DNA of 64,000 bases from Anaerosporobacter faecicola (GTDB taxonomy: Bacteria > Bacillota > Clostridia > Lachnospirales > Lachnospiraceae), in NCBI RefSeq assembly GCF_012070565.1, contig NZ_JAAQRO010000026.1:1-64000 (forward strand), read 5' to 3'. Below, in pieces: positions 20,194 to 29,370 of this stretch. The first letter of the stretch is position 1; every line of letters begins with the position of its first letter. Both the position numbers and the translations under genes were made by a program. Under the pieces are notes generated by a model. It was given only the letters and a program-made list of their open reading frames with translations. It had not been told where the DNA came from and searched no databases.

Positions 20194-21144
20194 CTATGAA
20201 AAAAATATTGTTATTAGTTGATATAGTTCTTCCGGATTTTCAATCCATGGGAGTCCTTTCGCTTTTTCGATTATACTTGTTTCAATTGAAGAATTTAGTT
20301 CATAATAGGAATCAAAAACTTCCTGATAGTTTACATATTCACTACCAGTTATAAAAGAGATGCTATTATTAATTGATTTTAATGCATGTATAATATTTAA
20401 ATTCGTATAATAACAACGAATACTGGATTCAACATATCTGGATAATTCACCACTAAGGTGAGCAGCTTCGTTTCTGGATAAAATATAATTCTTTGTTATA
20501 GATGAAGATGTCCAAACTTGATTTTCCAAATTAGAAGCAAGAGATTTTTTACTATAGGTAATGTTATATAATAGATTTCCTATAATATAAGAATCATATA
20601 GTTTCTTCAACAAACGTTGCTTTTGTTGCGGTATTTTATTTAAAGTAGTTATACTTGGTGCATTAATAAAGAGAAGTTTATTAATAATTGTAGGATTGTA
20701 ATTACATACAGTTAATCCTATTGTTGTTGATTTTCCAACACATATTAAATTTACTTTCTGTTTAACAACATGTTGAATAAAATCAGATAGTAGTTGAACA
20801 AATAAAAAGTTCGTATACGTAATTTTAGGTTTGTCTGACTTTCCAAAACCAATAAGATCAATGGTGTATACGGTATAATTCTTTTCAAGTCTGGATATGA
20901 GAGTCTTGAATTCGTAACTAGATTGGCTGGCATCTAAATCATGAACGAGCAGTACAGGCTCACCTTGTCCGTGTTTTGTGAAATATATTTTTCCAAAGCG
21001 CCATTCATAATAGTTGCTATTTGGTAAATATAATTTATCTTGCTTCGCTGCTAAATAAAATGTTAGCTTATTAATAAATATTGTAAAAGCAGCAACAGCA
21101 GCAGTTGTAAAGAGTGCGATGGAAACTTTCTTGTTTTTTTTCAA
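20194..21144 (-). CDS. Alpha/beta hydrolase-fold protein, probably membrane-anchored
   Basis: 316 residues. A basic N-terminus and a hydrophobic stretch (residues about 8-33) suggest an N-terminal membrane anchor. An alpha/beta hydrolase fold follows: VLLVHDLDAS (residues 64-73, oxyanion strand), YTIDLIGFGKSDKP (93-106), and LICVGKSTTIGL (133-144) at the nucleophile-elbow position. The elbow reads G-K-S139-T-T rather than GxSxG, and near the C-terminus, where related enzymes have a catalytic His before a PxxENPEE-like segment, the sequence is KAKGLPWIENPEEL, without His. The protein may therefore be catalytically altered or inactive. It is a single gene, transcribed toward the origin. Confidence 0.8.
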   Translation of the reverse strand: MKKNKKVSIALFTTAAVAAFTIFINKLTFYLAAKQDKLYLPNSNYYEWRFGKIYFTKHGQGEPVLLVHDLDASQSSYEFKTLISRLEKNYTVYTIDLIGFGKSDKPKITYTNFLFVQLLSDFIQHVVKQKVNLICVGKSTTIGLTVCNYNPTIINKLLFINAPSITTLNKIPQQKQRLLKKLYDSYIIGNLLYNITYSKKSLASNLENQVWTSSSITKNYILSRNEAAHLSGELSRYVESSIRCYYTNLNIIHALKSINNSISFITGSEYVNYQEVFDSYYELNSSIETSIIEKAKGLPWIENPEELYQLITIFFS

Positions 21145-21653
21145 CGAATATCCCTCTTTCTCTAAAGATCATTATGATATCTATAATTGTGATAAAATAA
21201 CATAACTATAACAAGTATTACTTTATAACTGTAATGGAAATAAGGAAACTAAACCATTAATAAAAAAAGAATACAAGTTAATGATAATAAGTATAAAAGT
21301 CATTTTTAAAATGTAATAAAAAAACAAATAATACTATAATATTCTATAACAAAAAGATATTATTAAAATAATTTGCTAATATAAAAATTTATTTTTCATT
21401 TCTATAATTTATATTATATGCTAATTTTAATAGACTTACAATGCATTTTTGTATTTCTAAAAGAAAGTTTCTAGTGATAAAATGCTTTAAATAAATACTG
21501 AATTGTCGAAAAATTAACAATCTGAAATAAAAATAAAGATTCCGTAAAAAATTTCTTTAATAATTTCGAATTTTGTTATATTATAGTAGTATAAAAAGTA
21601 TTTTATTTTTATTTTAAGAATAATTATGGCAAGCAATAAAGTGAGGTAATATA
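21145..21653. other. Divergent AT-rich spacer with possible Spo0A box
   Basis: About 510 bases between the divergent hydrolase and histidine kinase genes, extremely AT-rich, with no open frame. TTGTCGAAA at 21503-21511 matches the Spo0A box core (TGNCGAA). The promoter of the kinase gene is probably around 21570-21600 (TATATTATAG), but no clear -35 is visible. Confidence 0.45.
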
Positions 21654-22715
21654 GTGAATTATAATAATCAAGATCATAATGCATTGAGTAATAGTCCTCT
21701 TATTGAAATAGCTGACTTTTTATTAATGGAAGCAAGAATGGAAAAAAAGAAAAATATTGATGAAATTAATGAAATCCAGTCTAACATTGATATATTACAA
21801 AAAGATATTGCAGCTATAGAGAAAAATGAATGTGAAAAAACAAAAGATATCTTTACTGTTAATAATCATGTAAACAGTAATGAAGAGAATAAAATGAGAA
21901 ATGAGTTATTAATTTGGCAGCAGAGAGAAGAACAACTGCAAGTAGCATATGATAAAATATCAGATAAGGAAAAGAAAATGTCTGTTATAGCAAAGTACGT
22001 ACAGAGAAAAGAAGAAGAACAGGAAGCAACCAATCAAACAAAATGTAGTGGTGATGTAGATGGATTAAAGCTTCTTGAAACACAAGAAATCGAAAGAAAG
22101 AGAATCGCAAGGGAATTACATGATACAACAGTACAAAATTTAACCAACTTAGTCCATAAGACCGAACTATGTACAAAGTTAGTGGACTTAGATCCTATAA
22201 GGGCGAAACTTGAATTACAAACAATGATACAAACGATAAAGTCAACAATTAATGATATGCGAAATATAATATATGATCTTCGACCAATGTCATTGGAGGA
22301 TTTGGGATTGGTTATTACTGTTAAGAGATATATTAAGCAGTTCATTGATAGTAACAGAATAAAAGTAGAATTAAACGTTGAAAATGAAAGAAGTATTCAG
22401 TCGGATATTATTGATCTGACCTTATTTCGAATAATCCAAGAGGCATGTAATAACGCATTGAAACATGCCAAAGCTACAATAATACAAATCAATTTAATTT
22501 ATAACGAAAATACAATTGACTTAGTGATTGAAGATAACGGCTGTGGGTTTAGCCAAAATAATTCTGTTGGAGAACAATATCGAATCAACCAAAGTATGTG
22601 TGGTTTTGGTTTATCTATGATGAAAGAGCGGGTAGGACTTTTGTCAGGAAAATTAGATATTACTTCAGAGGTAGGAACAGGAACGAAGATTAGTGTATGT
22701 GTACCAATAAAATAA
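21654..22715 (+). CDS. Cytoplasmic sensor histidine kinase, DegS/NarX-like (HisKA_3)
   Basis: 353 residues from a GTG with a GTGAGG site. No transmembrane segment is visible. The first 130 residues are a charged, probably coiled-coil sensory region. The HisKA_3 box is ERKRIARELHDTTVQNLTNL with phospho-acceptor His156. The HATPase domain has NNALKHAKAT (N box), DNGCGF and GFGLSMMKERV (G boxes). This layout resembles the cytosolic kinase DegS. The adjacent response regulator is the evident partner. The signal sensed is not apparent. Confidence 0.9.
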   Translation: MNYNNQDHNALSNSPLIEIADFLLMEARMEKKKNIDEINEIQSNIDILQKDIAAIEKNECEKTKDIFTVNNHVNSNEENKMRNELLIWQQREEQLQVAYDKISDKEKKMSVIAKYVQRKEEEQEATNQTKCSGDVDGLKLLETQEIERKRIARELHDTTVQNLTNLVHKTELCTKLVDLDPIRAKLELQTMIQTIKSTINDMRNIIYDLRPMSLEDLGLVITVKRYIKQFIDSNRIKVELNVENERSIQSDIIDLTLFRIIQEACNNALKHAKATIIQINLIYNENTIDLVIEDNGCGFSQNNSVGEQYRINQSMCGFGLSMMKERVGLLSGKLDITSEVGTGTKISVCVPIK

Positions 22716-22822
22716 AAGGAACTGCGTGTTTCATAACAAGCTGATCTACTTACATATTATAGAATTACATATAACACATAAATTCCTAATTATACAATCG
22801 ATTAAAAAGGAGAGCGCACAGT

Positions 22823-23467
22823 ATGGAACCTGTAAATATTATTATAATTGATGACCACTCGTTAGTTAGAGAAGGAATTAAGCAGTTACTAGAGTTAGAT
22901 GGAGATATAAAAGTCATTGGAGAAGCGGGAAATGGAGAGGATGGTATTGAGTTAATTAAAACTACAAATCCAGATGTTGTACTTTTGGATATTAACATGC
23001 CTGTCATGAATGGCTTACAAATGCTTCAAAAATTAAAAGAACAAGAAATTAAAGTGAAAGTACTCATATTAACAATACATAATGAAATTGAGTACTTAGC
23101 AAAGGCTGTTGAAATTGGTATAAATGGTTATGTTTTAAAGGATTCTGACTCGGATGTATTAAAAAAAGCAATCTTCACAATATATGAAGGGGAAACTTAT
23201 ATTCAACCAAATTTAGCACCATTATTAAATGAAAAGATAAGCATTCAGGAAGAAAACGCTGTTCTTAATGATTTGACAAAACGAGAGATTGAAGTGTTAA
23301 AATTATTAGCAGAAGGGTTATTTAATAAAGAAATTGCTTATAAGTTATCGATCAGTGAAAAGACGGTGAAGAATCATGTATCAAACATTTTTAGAAAAAT
23401 TGAAGTGTTTGATCGTACTCAGGCAGCAGTATTTGCAATAAAGAATAATTTGGTTGATTTATTTTAA
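22823..23467 (+). CDS. NarL/LuxR-family response regulator
   Basis: 214 residues. The receiver domain has acidic residues at D10-D11, the phospho-acceptor Asp56 (VVLLDINMP) and a conserved Lys in YVLKDSD. The C-terminal LuxR-type helix-turn-helix is LTKREIEVLKLLAEG...NKEIAYKLSISEKTVKNHVSNIF (about residues 148-190). It has the same architecture as DegU. It lies about 107 bases after the kinase gene with an AAAGGAGAG site. The 107-base gap may hold its own promoter. Confidence 0.93.
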   Translation: MEPVNIIIIDDHSLVREGIKQLLELDGDIKVIGEAGNGEDGIELIKTTNPDVVLLDINMPVMNGLQMLQKLKEQEIKVKVLILTIHNEIEYLAKAVEIGINGYVLKDSDSDVLKKAIFTIYEGETYIQPNLAPLLNEKISIQEENAVLNDLTKREIEVLKLLAEGLFNKEIAYKLSISEKTVKNHVSNIFRKIEVFDRTQAAVFAIKNNLVDLF

Positions 23468-23856
23468 TTAAACGATAAAGAGTATAGGATTGTTATTATA
23501 AGAATTAAGCGAATATAGATCTATGATAACAATTCTATATTTATATTATTATATTTACAGAGATTTGTAACAGTGCTCTGTAACAGGAACTTCGAAGTAG
23601 TTAATGATAGAATCATATTCAAGCAAATAAAGACTAACAAGATAGCCATATGATAATATAAAAGAATTACCAGTTAATACTTAGTTAAAAATTTCAAAAA
23701 ATTCTTATCAATATATACAATCTTTTTAATTGAAAAATCTTATTTATTTCCTCTTGAAAAAACTGAAAATACTATTTTAGTATAAAAGGTAAAAATAGTG
23801 CATTTTTTTATCACGCGTTCGATTACTTTTTTTTGCATGCTTTTAATTATATAATC

Positions 23857-24000
23857 TTATAATAAATAGTTAATAGATTATTTAATACATAGTTTAATAA
23901 ATAGTTAATCACGTAGATTAATACATAGTTTAATAAATAGCTAATTACGTAGATATATACATAGTTTAATTAATGCTTTATCACATAGACAAGTACATTA
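23857..24000. repeat. 36-bp tandem repeat, four units
   Basis: Four adjacent 36-base units at 23857-23892, 23893-23928, 23929-23964 and 23965-24000. The two middle units agree at most positions (both start TTTAATAAATAG and contain ACGTAGA and TACATAG). The outer units are more diverged, and a partial fifth with AACACATAG follows. The array occupies the spacer upstream of soj, just before the parS site. The rest of the 23468-24414 spacer is AT-rich and without genes. Confidence 0.85.
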
Positions 24001-24151
24001 AATAACACATAGTTTTTTTACATATTCTATTAATCGTTTTTATGTAACTTATTATGTCGATTATTACAAAGGAAAATGTATATTAATTACTTATCTAATA
24101 AATTTAAATGAGAAGTAACCAAATCAACAAAATAAAAGTATTATAATAAAA

Positions 24152-24167
24152 TGTTTCACGTGAAACA
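24152..24167. promoter_or_regulatory. parS: parS site upstream of soj
   Basis: TGTTTCACGTGAAACA is a perfect 16-base palindrome and the consensus ParB (Spo0J) binding site. It lies about 250 bases upstream of soj, where ParB loading nucleates the segregation complex at the origin. Confidence 0.97.
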
Positions 24168-24414
24168 TTTTATTTATGTTAGTTGATTAGTAAATGCAAA
24201 AATGCTATAATTAGTATGGTTATTCGACAAGAATACTAGGTATAATAGTAAACGTTTGTTAATAACTACAATAATCTATTATAGTTTATTTAAGTAACTA
24301 GTATTAACATTGCAAAGTAATCTAAGTAAAGTGAATGTTGTATAAATCAAGAATGTGCTCTTATTATTAATAAGAGAACTGACTCGTATTTATACACAAT
24401 ATGGAGGTGGTAAA

Positions 24415-25182
24415 ATGGGAAGAATAATAGCAGTTGCTAATCAAAAAGGTGGAGTTGGTAAAACTACAACCGCTATTAATTTATCTGCTTGTTTAGCGGA
24501 GCAAGGAAAAAAAGTTCTAACAATTGATATTGATCCACAAGGAAATACATCCAGCGGACTAGGTATAGATAAAAATGATTTAGAGTATACCGTTTATGAA
24601 TTAATGATTGGTAGTTGCGAATTAGAGGACTGCATTATACCAAGTGTATGTGATAATTTATATGTACTACCTTCCAATGTTAATTTAGCAGGAGCAGAAA
24701 TAGAGCTAATTGGAATAAATGACAAAGAATATATTCTAAAATCATATATTGATAAAATTAAAGATTCATATGATTTTATAATAATTGACTGTCCTCCTTC
24801 GCTCAATACGTTAACTGTAAATGCTATGACAACTGCAAATACTGTACTAGTTCCAATTCAATGTGAATACTATGCGTTGGAGGGGTTAACCCAGCTAATA
24901 CATACAATCAATTTGGTTAAGGAAAGATTGAATCCTGAACTTGAAATTGAAGGTGTTGTATTTACAATGTATGATGCGAGAACAAACTTATCTTTACAAG
25001 TTGTTGAAAATGTAAAAGAGAATTTGAATCAAAACATCTATAAGTCGATTATTCCAAGAAATGTTCGTCTTGCGGAAGCACCTAGCCATGGTAAACCAAT
25101 AAACCTATATGATCCAAAGTCTGCAGGCGCAGATGGATATAGAGAGTTAGCACTAGAAGTTATAGAAAGAGGTGAGAATTAG
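24415..25182 (+). CDS. soj: Chromosome partitioning ATPase Soj/ParA
   Basis: 255 residues from the ATG at 24415 (MGRIIAVANQKGG) with a GGAGGTGG site; an in-frame upstream start at 24355 has none. The deviant Walker A is KGGVGKTTT, followed by IDIDPQGNTSSGLG and IIIDCPPSLNTLTVNAM. ParA forms ATP-dependent dimers on DNA and works with ParB/parS in origin segregation and control of DnaA. The stop codon overlaps the spo0J start by one base. Confidence 0.98.
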   Translation: MGRIIAVANQKGGVGKTTTAINLSACLAEQGKKVLTIDIDPQGNTSSGLGIDKNDLEYTVYELMIGSCELEDCIIPSVCDNLYVLPSNVNLAGAEIELIGINDKEYILKSYIDKIKDSYDFIIIDCPPSLNTLTVNAMTTANTVLVPIQCEYYALEGLTQLIHTINLVKERLNPELEIEGVVFTMYDARTNLSLQVVENVKENLNQNIYKSIIPRNVRLAEAPSHGKPINLYDPKSAGADGYRELALEVIERGEN

Positions 25183-26099
25183 TGTCGGCAAGTAGTAGAG
25201 GACTTGGTAAAGGGTTAGATTCCATGATTCCCAAAAAAGTTACAAAACCAAAAGAACCAAAACAAGATGAAAAAAAGAAAACGACAGAAGAAAATGTTTC
25301 ACGTGAAACATTAATAAACATTAATCAGATTGAACCAAATAAATCTCAACCGCGAAAAAATTTTAATGAAGACACAATACAAGAACTCGCGGATTCTATA
25401 AAGATTTATGGAGTTATTCAACCATTAATTTTGCAAAAGAGAGATAAGTACTTTGAAATTATTGCAGGTGAGCGAAGATGGAGAGCAGCAAAAGTTGCGG
25501 GCCTAAAGGAAGTTCCTGCAATTATAAAAGATTATAGTTCACAGGAAATTGTTGAAATTGCGTTAATAGAAAATATACAACGTGAAGATCTTAATCCAAT
25601 CGAAGAAGCAATAGCTTTTCAAAAATTAATTAATGAATACAAATTAAAGCAAGATGAGGTTGCTGAACGTGTATCAAAAAGTAGAACAGCTATTGCAAAC
25701 TCTATGCGTTTGTTAAAACTAGATGATCGAGTACAACAAATGTTAATCGATGATATGATATCAAGTGGACATGCTAGAGCTCTTATTACACTGGAAGATG
25801 GTGATTTACAACATCAAGTTGCTTTGAAAATATTTGATGAAAAGCTAAGTGTACGTGAAACAGAAAAACTAGTAAAAAAATTACTAGATCCAGTAAAAGA
25901 AGATAAAAAAGAAAAAGATAATAAGTATGAATTTATCTATAAAAATATTGAAGAAAAAATCAAAGAAATTATCGGTAGCAAAGTACAAGTAAAACAGAAA
26001 ACAGAAGACAAAGGTAAAATTGAAATTGAATATTACTCAAAGGAAGAGCTGGAAAGAATAGTTGAATTGTTTCAGACAATAAGACAAAAGCAGAACTAG
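25182..26099 (+). CDS. spo0J: Chromosome partitioning protein Spo0J/ParB
   Basis: 305 residues from a GTG that overlaps the soj stop. The N-terminus has the ParA-activating motif SASSRGLGKGLDSMIP. The ParB N-terminal CTPase domain shows GERRWRAAK, QPRKNFNE and the ENIQREDLNPIEEA segment. A helix-turn-helix domain follows (LKQDEVAERVSKSRTAIANSMRLLKL), then a C-terminal dimerisation region. It spreads from parS as a CTP-gated clamp. A perfect parS lies inside the gene. Confidence 0.98.
   Translation: MSASSRGLGKGLDSMIPKKVTKPKEPKQDEKKKTTEENVSRETLININQIEPNKSQPRKNFNEDTIQELADSIKIYGVIQPLILQKRDKYFEIIAGERRWRAAKVAGLKEVPAIIKDYSSQEIVEIALIENIQREDLNPIEEAIAFQKLINEYKLKQDEVAERVSKSRTAIANSMRLLKLDDRVQQMLIDDMISSGHARALITLEDGDLQHQVALKIFDEKLSVRETEKLVKKLLDPVKEDKKEKDNKYEFIYKNIEEKIKEIIGSKVQVKQKTEDKGKIEIEYYSKEELERIVELFQTIRQKQN
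25295..25310. promoter_or_regulatory. parS: parS site inside spo0J
   Basis: A second perfect TGTTTCACGTGAAACA, in frame within spo0J, where it encodes NVSRET between the N-terminal motif and the ParB domain. B. subtilis also has a parS inside spo0J, so the position is conserved. Confidence 0.97.
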
Positions 26100-26214
26100 A
26101 TATAATAATACAATTATGCAAATAAATAAGAAAGGATAAAAACGAGCTATGATTTTCATATAGCTTGTGACACTATCATGCACATAATGCCATATAGATG
26201 TCTTGGTATAGGAA

Positions 26215-26727
26215 ATGGAAGTATTCGATAGTTTAGGTATTGATATAGGGTATGTACTGCTTGGTACAATGGGAGTTGCACTAATAGTTAGTATTATATG
26301 TATTATTTTGTTATGTAAAGTACATTCATTAAAGAAAAAGTACAGAAGTTTTATGTCAAGTAAAAGTGGAGAAAGTTTGGAAGATGAAATCCATAAAAGA
26401 TTTGATGAAATAAGTAGCTTGCAAACAACTACACAAGAAGTAAAAAATCAAATCACAAAGATTAATAGTACGCTTAAATTTGTATATCAAAAAATAGGAA
26501 TAGTAAAATATGATGCATTTAGTGAAATGGGCGGTAAGTTAAGCTTTGTATTGGCTTTGTTAACAGAGGATAACAATGGATTTCTAATTAATTCAATGCA
26601 TAGCAGCAGAGAAGGTTGTTATACGTATGTAAAAGAGATAATTAACGGAGAATCATTTGTTATACTATCAGAAGAAGAGAAGACTGCATTAAAAGAAGCA
26701 ATTGAAAGTAAGAGTATACATGCATAA
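26215..26727 (+). CDS. DUF4446-family membrane protein
   Basis: 170 residues. A single N-terminal transmembrane segment (residues about 11-34, VLLGTMGVALIVSIICIILL) is followed by VHSLKKKYRSFM and SLEDEIHKRFDEI, a short coiled coil, and a small C-terminal domain (KYDAFSEMGGKLSFVLALL...GFLINSMHSSREGCYTYVKEI). I recognise this as the DUF4446 family, which commonly follows parB in Clostridia. Function unknown. The N-out topology is inference. Confidence 0.85.
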   Translation: MEVFDSLGIDIGYVLLGTMGVALIVSIICIILLCKVHSLKKKYRSFMSSKSGESLEDEIHKRFDEISSLQTTTQEVKNQITKINSTLKFVYQKIGIVKYDAFSEMGGKLSFVLALLTEDNNGFLINSMHSSREGCYTYVKEIINGESFVILSEEEKTALKEAIESKSIHA

Positions 26728-26793
26728 AGGATAGTGCTATTGTAGTATTGTAATAAAGCTGCAAATAGTACAAAATAGTATTAGGGTGATTAA

Positions 26794-27894
26794 ATGGTAA
26801 AAATAAAGAATTCTAATATGGCGATGAGAAGTGTTAATGTAAATGTGCTAAAAGGAAATGAGATACTAGCAAAAGATATTCTTACTGCTTCTGGAATTAT
26901 ACTAATGTCAGAAGGAACAGTTATAAAAAAAGAATATATTAGTAAATTAATTGAGTTGGGTATTACTAATGTATTCATAAAAGATGAATTAGCAATGGGT
27001 ATAAAAGTCGACGAATTAACGGAAATGAAAATAAAGGAACAGTGTCAGGAAACTGTTAAAGAGACAATTGAAAAATATTTTTTTAGTGATAATTCAGAAT
27101 TGGAAAAGTTAAAAGTTGTTGCTGATGAGATAATTTTTGATATACTGAATGAGCCAGAAGTAATGTTTAATATATCGGGTGTCAGAAAAAAGAATGAAGT
27201 TGCTTATTCTCATTCAGTTAATGTGTGTGCTTTATCCGTACTAATTGCATTAAAGCTAAAGTTGTCACAAGATAAAGTTAGGGATATTGCAGTAGGAAGT
27301 TTACTTCATGATATTGGCTTTAATTATCTTAATTTTGATGTTCATAATGAAACATATGAATCAATCTATAAAGACGAAATAAAAGTTAAAGAAATGAAAA
27401 AACACGTAATCTACGGTTATACTTCTGTCGAGAAAGAAACTTGGCTATCAGCAGTAGCAAAAGACATTATCTTGTCGCATCATGAAAGAATAGATGGAAG
27501 TGGGTATCCATTTCATCTTGTAGGAAATAAAATTAAAATAGGTAGTAAAATTGTTGGTGTATGTGATGAATTTGATCATCTAGTATATGGTTTACATGGA
27601 GAAAAAATGAAAGTATATAAAGCCATTGACTATATAATAAGCCAGAGTGGTGTAAAATTTGATTATGAAATAGTAAAAATATTTAATGAATCTGTTGCTG
27701 CCTATCCAACTGGAAGTACAGTTATTACTAGTGACAAAGACATTGCAATTGTTCTCCGACAGAATACAAAATGTCCGACTCGTCCTGTAATCCGACTAAT
27801 CATGGATAGAACAGGTAGATATTATGATAAGTGGATTGAACTTGATTTAACAAAGGAATTAACACTATTTATAGAAGACACAAAGGACATATAA
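26794..27894 (+). CDS. HD-GYP domain protein, probable c-di-GMP phosphodiesterase
   Basis: 366 residues. An N-terminal domain of about 130 residues (LKGNEILAKDILTASGIILM...LIELGITNVFI) is of the kind often found before HD-GYP. The HD-GYP domain itself has HSVNVCALSVLIA, the metal-binding GSLLHDIGF, HVIYGY, and HHERIDGSGYP. All key His/Asp and the GYP residues are present, so hydrolysis of cyclic di-GMP is plausible. The AGGGTGAT site supports the start. It sits between DUF4446 and DUF3881 genes. No transmembrane segment is seen. Confidence 0.92.
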   Translation: MVKIKNSNMAMRSVNVNVLKGNEILAKDILTASGIILMSEGTVIKKEYISKLIELGITNVFIKDELAMGIKVDELTEMKIKEQCQETVKETIEKYFFSDNSELEKLKVVADEIIFDILNEPEVMFNISGVRKKNEVAYSHSVNVCALSVLIALKLKLSQDKVRDIAVGSLLHDIGFNYLNFDVHNETYESIYKDEIKVKEMKKHVIYGYTSVEKETWLSAVAKDIILSHHERIDGSGYPFHLVGNKIKIGSKIVGVCDEFDHLVYGLHGEKMKVYKAIDYIISQSGVKFDYEIVKIFNESVAAYPTGSTVITSDKDIAIVLRQNTKCPTRPVIRLIMDRTGRYYDKWIELDLTKELTLFIEDTKDI

Positions 27895-27908
27895 GATTAA
27901 ATACTTAT

Positions 27909-27995
27909 AACTGTTATAAATCATCTATTGTTTATGTATTCCATTAAGTAAATGTATAAGAATGTATAGACATAGATATTTATAACAGTTTTTTT
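27909..27995 (+). terminator. Terminator after the HD-GYP gene
   Basis: AACTGTTATAAAT (27909-27921) pairs perfectly with ATTTATAACAGTT (27978-27990), followed by TTTTT. The loop of 56 bases is long. Confidence 0.65.
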
Positions 27996-28076
27996 GTATT
28001 TAACTAGACAAATGGTAGGAATAGTGTTATAACAATATAAAGTGGCTAAAATTTTAGTAAAGGTGGTGTTTCGATC

Positions 28077-28970
28077 ATGCATAGCTATTTAAGATCCGTG
28101 GGGTTTAGTAATATAGATTCAAGAGAAGAACTGGAACAGATTCTTGGTATGGTCATGGCACAACCTACAGACAAGTATGTAACAAGTGAAAAAAAGAATG
28201 TTATTGCAGCAGAATTAGATAAAGAGTTTGCAGAAAGAATTGGGATCTCAGTAAGAGGAGAGTATGATGAAAAGGGGTTCTTCCATTTAGAACATTATTA
28301 TCCCTATTTTACTGGTCAAGTTGTGAGTATAAGAGAAGAAGTAGCGATTAACAAGAGAGTCGATACAGATGCTTATACAGGAATGTGTGATGATTTTCGT
28401 ATAGGAGTATCTTTGATTTTCTATTTACAAAATGTCATTGATTACATTGATTGCAATGGGAAAAATAGATGGAATAATAGATGGAATAATAGGATTGTTC
28501 CGGTTATCTTATCAGGGTTATCAACAGAAGGTAAAGTTTTGTTAGGTAATAAAAAAAATTCAAATATCAACATAAATATTGCTACTGATACAAAACAACG
28601 AACACAGTTATTAGCTGAAGCAAAGAAGGGCAACCAAGAGGCTATCGATAGTTTAACAATTGATGATATTGATTTATATGCGATGGTTTCAAGAAGAGTG
28701 CGCAATGAGGATATATATTCTATCGTAGAATCAAGCTTTATTCCATATGGTTCAGAATCAGACAATTATACTGTTCTGGCCAATATATTAGAAGTAAAAA
28801 AAGTACAGAATTTTTATACAAAGGAATACATATACAATCTTATGATTGAATGTAACGACATTGTATTTGAAATATGTATTAATGAGGTTGACTTAGTGGG
28901 AAATCCTGAGCCAGGAATGCGTTTTAAGGGAAACATATGGTTACAAGGATTGGTTACTTTTATAGAATAA
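28077..28970 (+). CDS. DUF3881-family protein
   Basis: 297 residues, starting MHSYLRSVGFSNI with an AAAGGTGG site. It matches the DUF3881 family that I know from Lachnospiraceae (RGEYDEKGFFHLEHYYPYF, CDDFRIGVSLIFYLQN, GLSTEGKVLLG, EDIYSIVESSFIPYG). No catalytic motif, signal peptide or transmembrane segment is evident. Function is unknown. A 12-base in-frame duplication near 28468-28491 produces NRWNNRWNNR (residues about 131-140), probably a recent slippage event in a surface loop. Confidence 0.85.
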   Translation: MHSYLRSVGFSNIDSREELEQILGMVMAQPTDKYVTSEKKNVIAAELDKEFAERIGISVRGEYDEKGFFHLEHYYPYFTGQVVSIREEVAINKRVDTDAYTGMCDDFRIGVSLIFYLQNVIDYIDCNGKNRWNNRWNNRIVPVILSGLSTEGKVLLGNKKNSNININIATDTKQRTQLLAEAKKGNQEAIDSLTIDDIDLYAMVSRRVRNEDIYSIVESSFIPYGSESDNYTVLANILEVKKVQNFYTKEYIYNLMIECNDIVFEICINEVDLVGNPEPGMRFKGNIWLQGLVTFIE

Positions 28971-29008
28971 ACGATAAAGTTCGTATTGAGTAAATAGTTG
29001 TATTATTC

Positions 29009-29037
29009 TTGACTTTAGTGGATATTATAGTTATAAT
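29009..29037 (+). promoter_or_regulatory. Promoter of tRNA-Arg
   Basis: TTGACT (29009-29014) and TATAAT (29032-29037) are separated by 17 bases and lie about 20 bases before the tRNA. Confidence 0.85.
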
Positions 29038-29057
29038 TTTAATGTTAATGAGTATCT

Positions 29058-29131
29058 GCATCTATAGCTCAGTAGGATAGAGCGACCGCCTCCTAAGCGG
29101 TAGGCCGCTGGTTCGAATCCAGTTAGGTGCA
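29058..29131 (+). tRNA. tRNA-Arg (anticodon CCU)
   Basis: The acceptor stem GCATCTA pairs with TAGGTGC, the D arm is GCTC..GAGC, and the anticodon loop CTCCTAA between ACCGC and GCGGT gives CCT. The T arm contains GGTTCGAATCC and the discriminator is A. CCA is not encoded. It decodes AGG arginine codons. Confidence 0.96.
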
Positions 29132-29138
29132 AATTAAT

Positions 29139-29170
29139 AAGGGTTTCGATCAAATTGGTCGGAACCCTTT
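29139..29170 (+). terminator. Terminator of tRNA-Arg
   Basis: The 14 bases from 29139 (AAGGGTTTCGATCA) pair with 29156-29169 (TGGTCGGAACCCTT), using G-U pairs, around a 3-base loop, followed by T. Confidence 0.8.
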
Positions 29171-29370
29171 ATAGTATTATAAATGTATAATAAAATGAAT
29201 AGATACATCTATTGTGTCGTATAATTAGCACGTGATCGAAACATATTGAGTGAAAAGGATCAGTTAGAATAGTTGATATGTATATCTGTATAACAGAGCA
29301 CTAAACGTTATATAATACACGAGACGATGTAATGTTTAGTAGATGATATAATACACTAGGCAAAAAGAAT

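Noticed and set aside
23550-23610. Possible hairpin (ACAGAG...CTCTGT) after the response regulator as a small RNA
   Set aside because: The stem is only six pairs with no T run or promoter. It may be a weak terminator at most.
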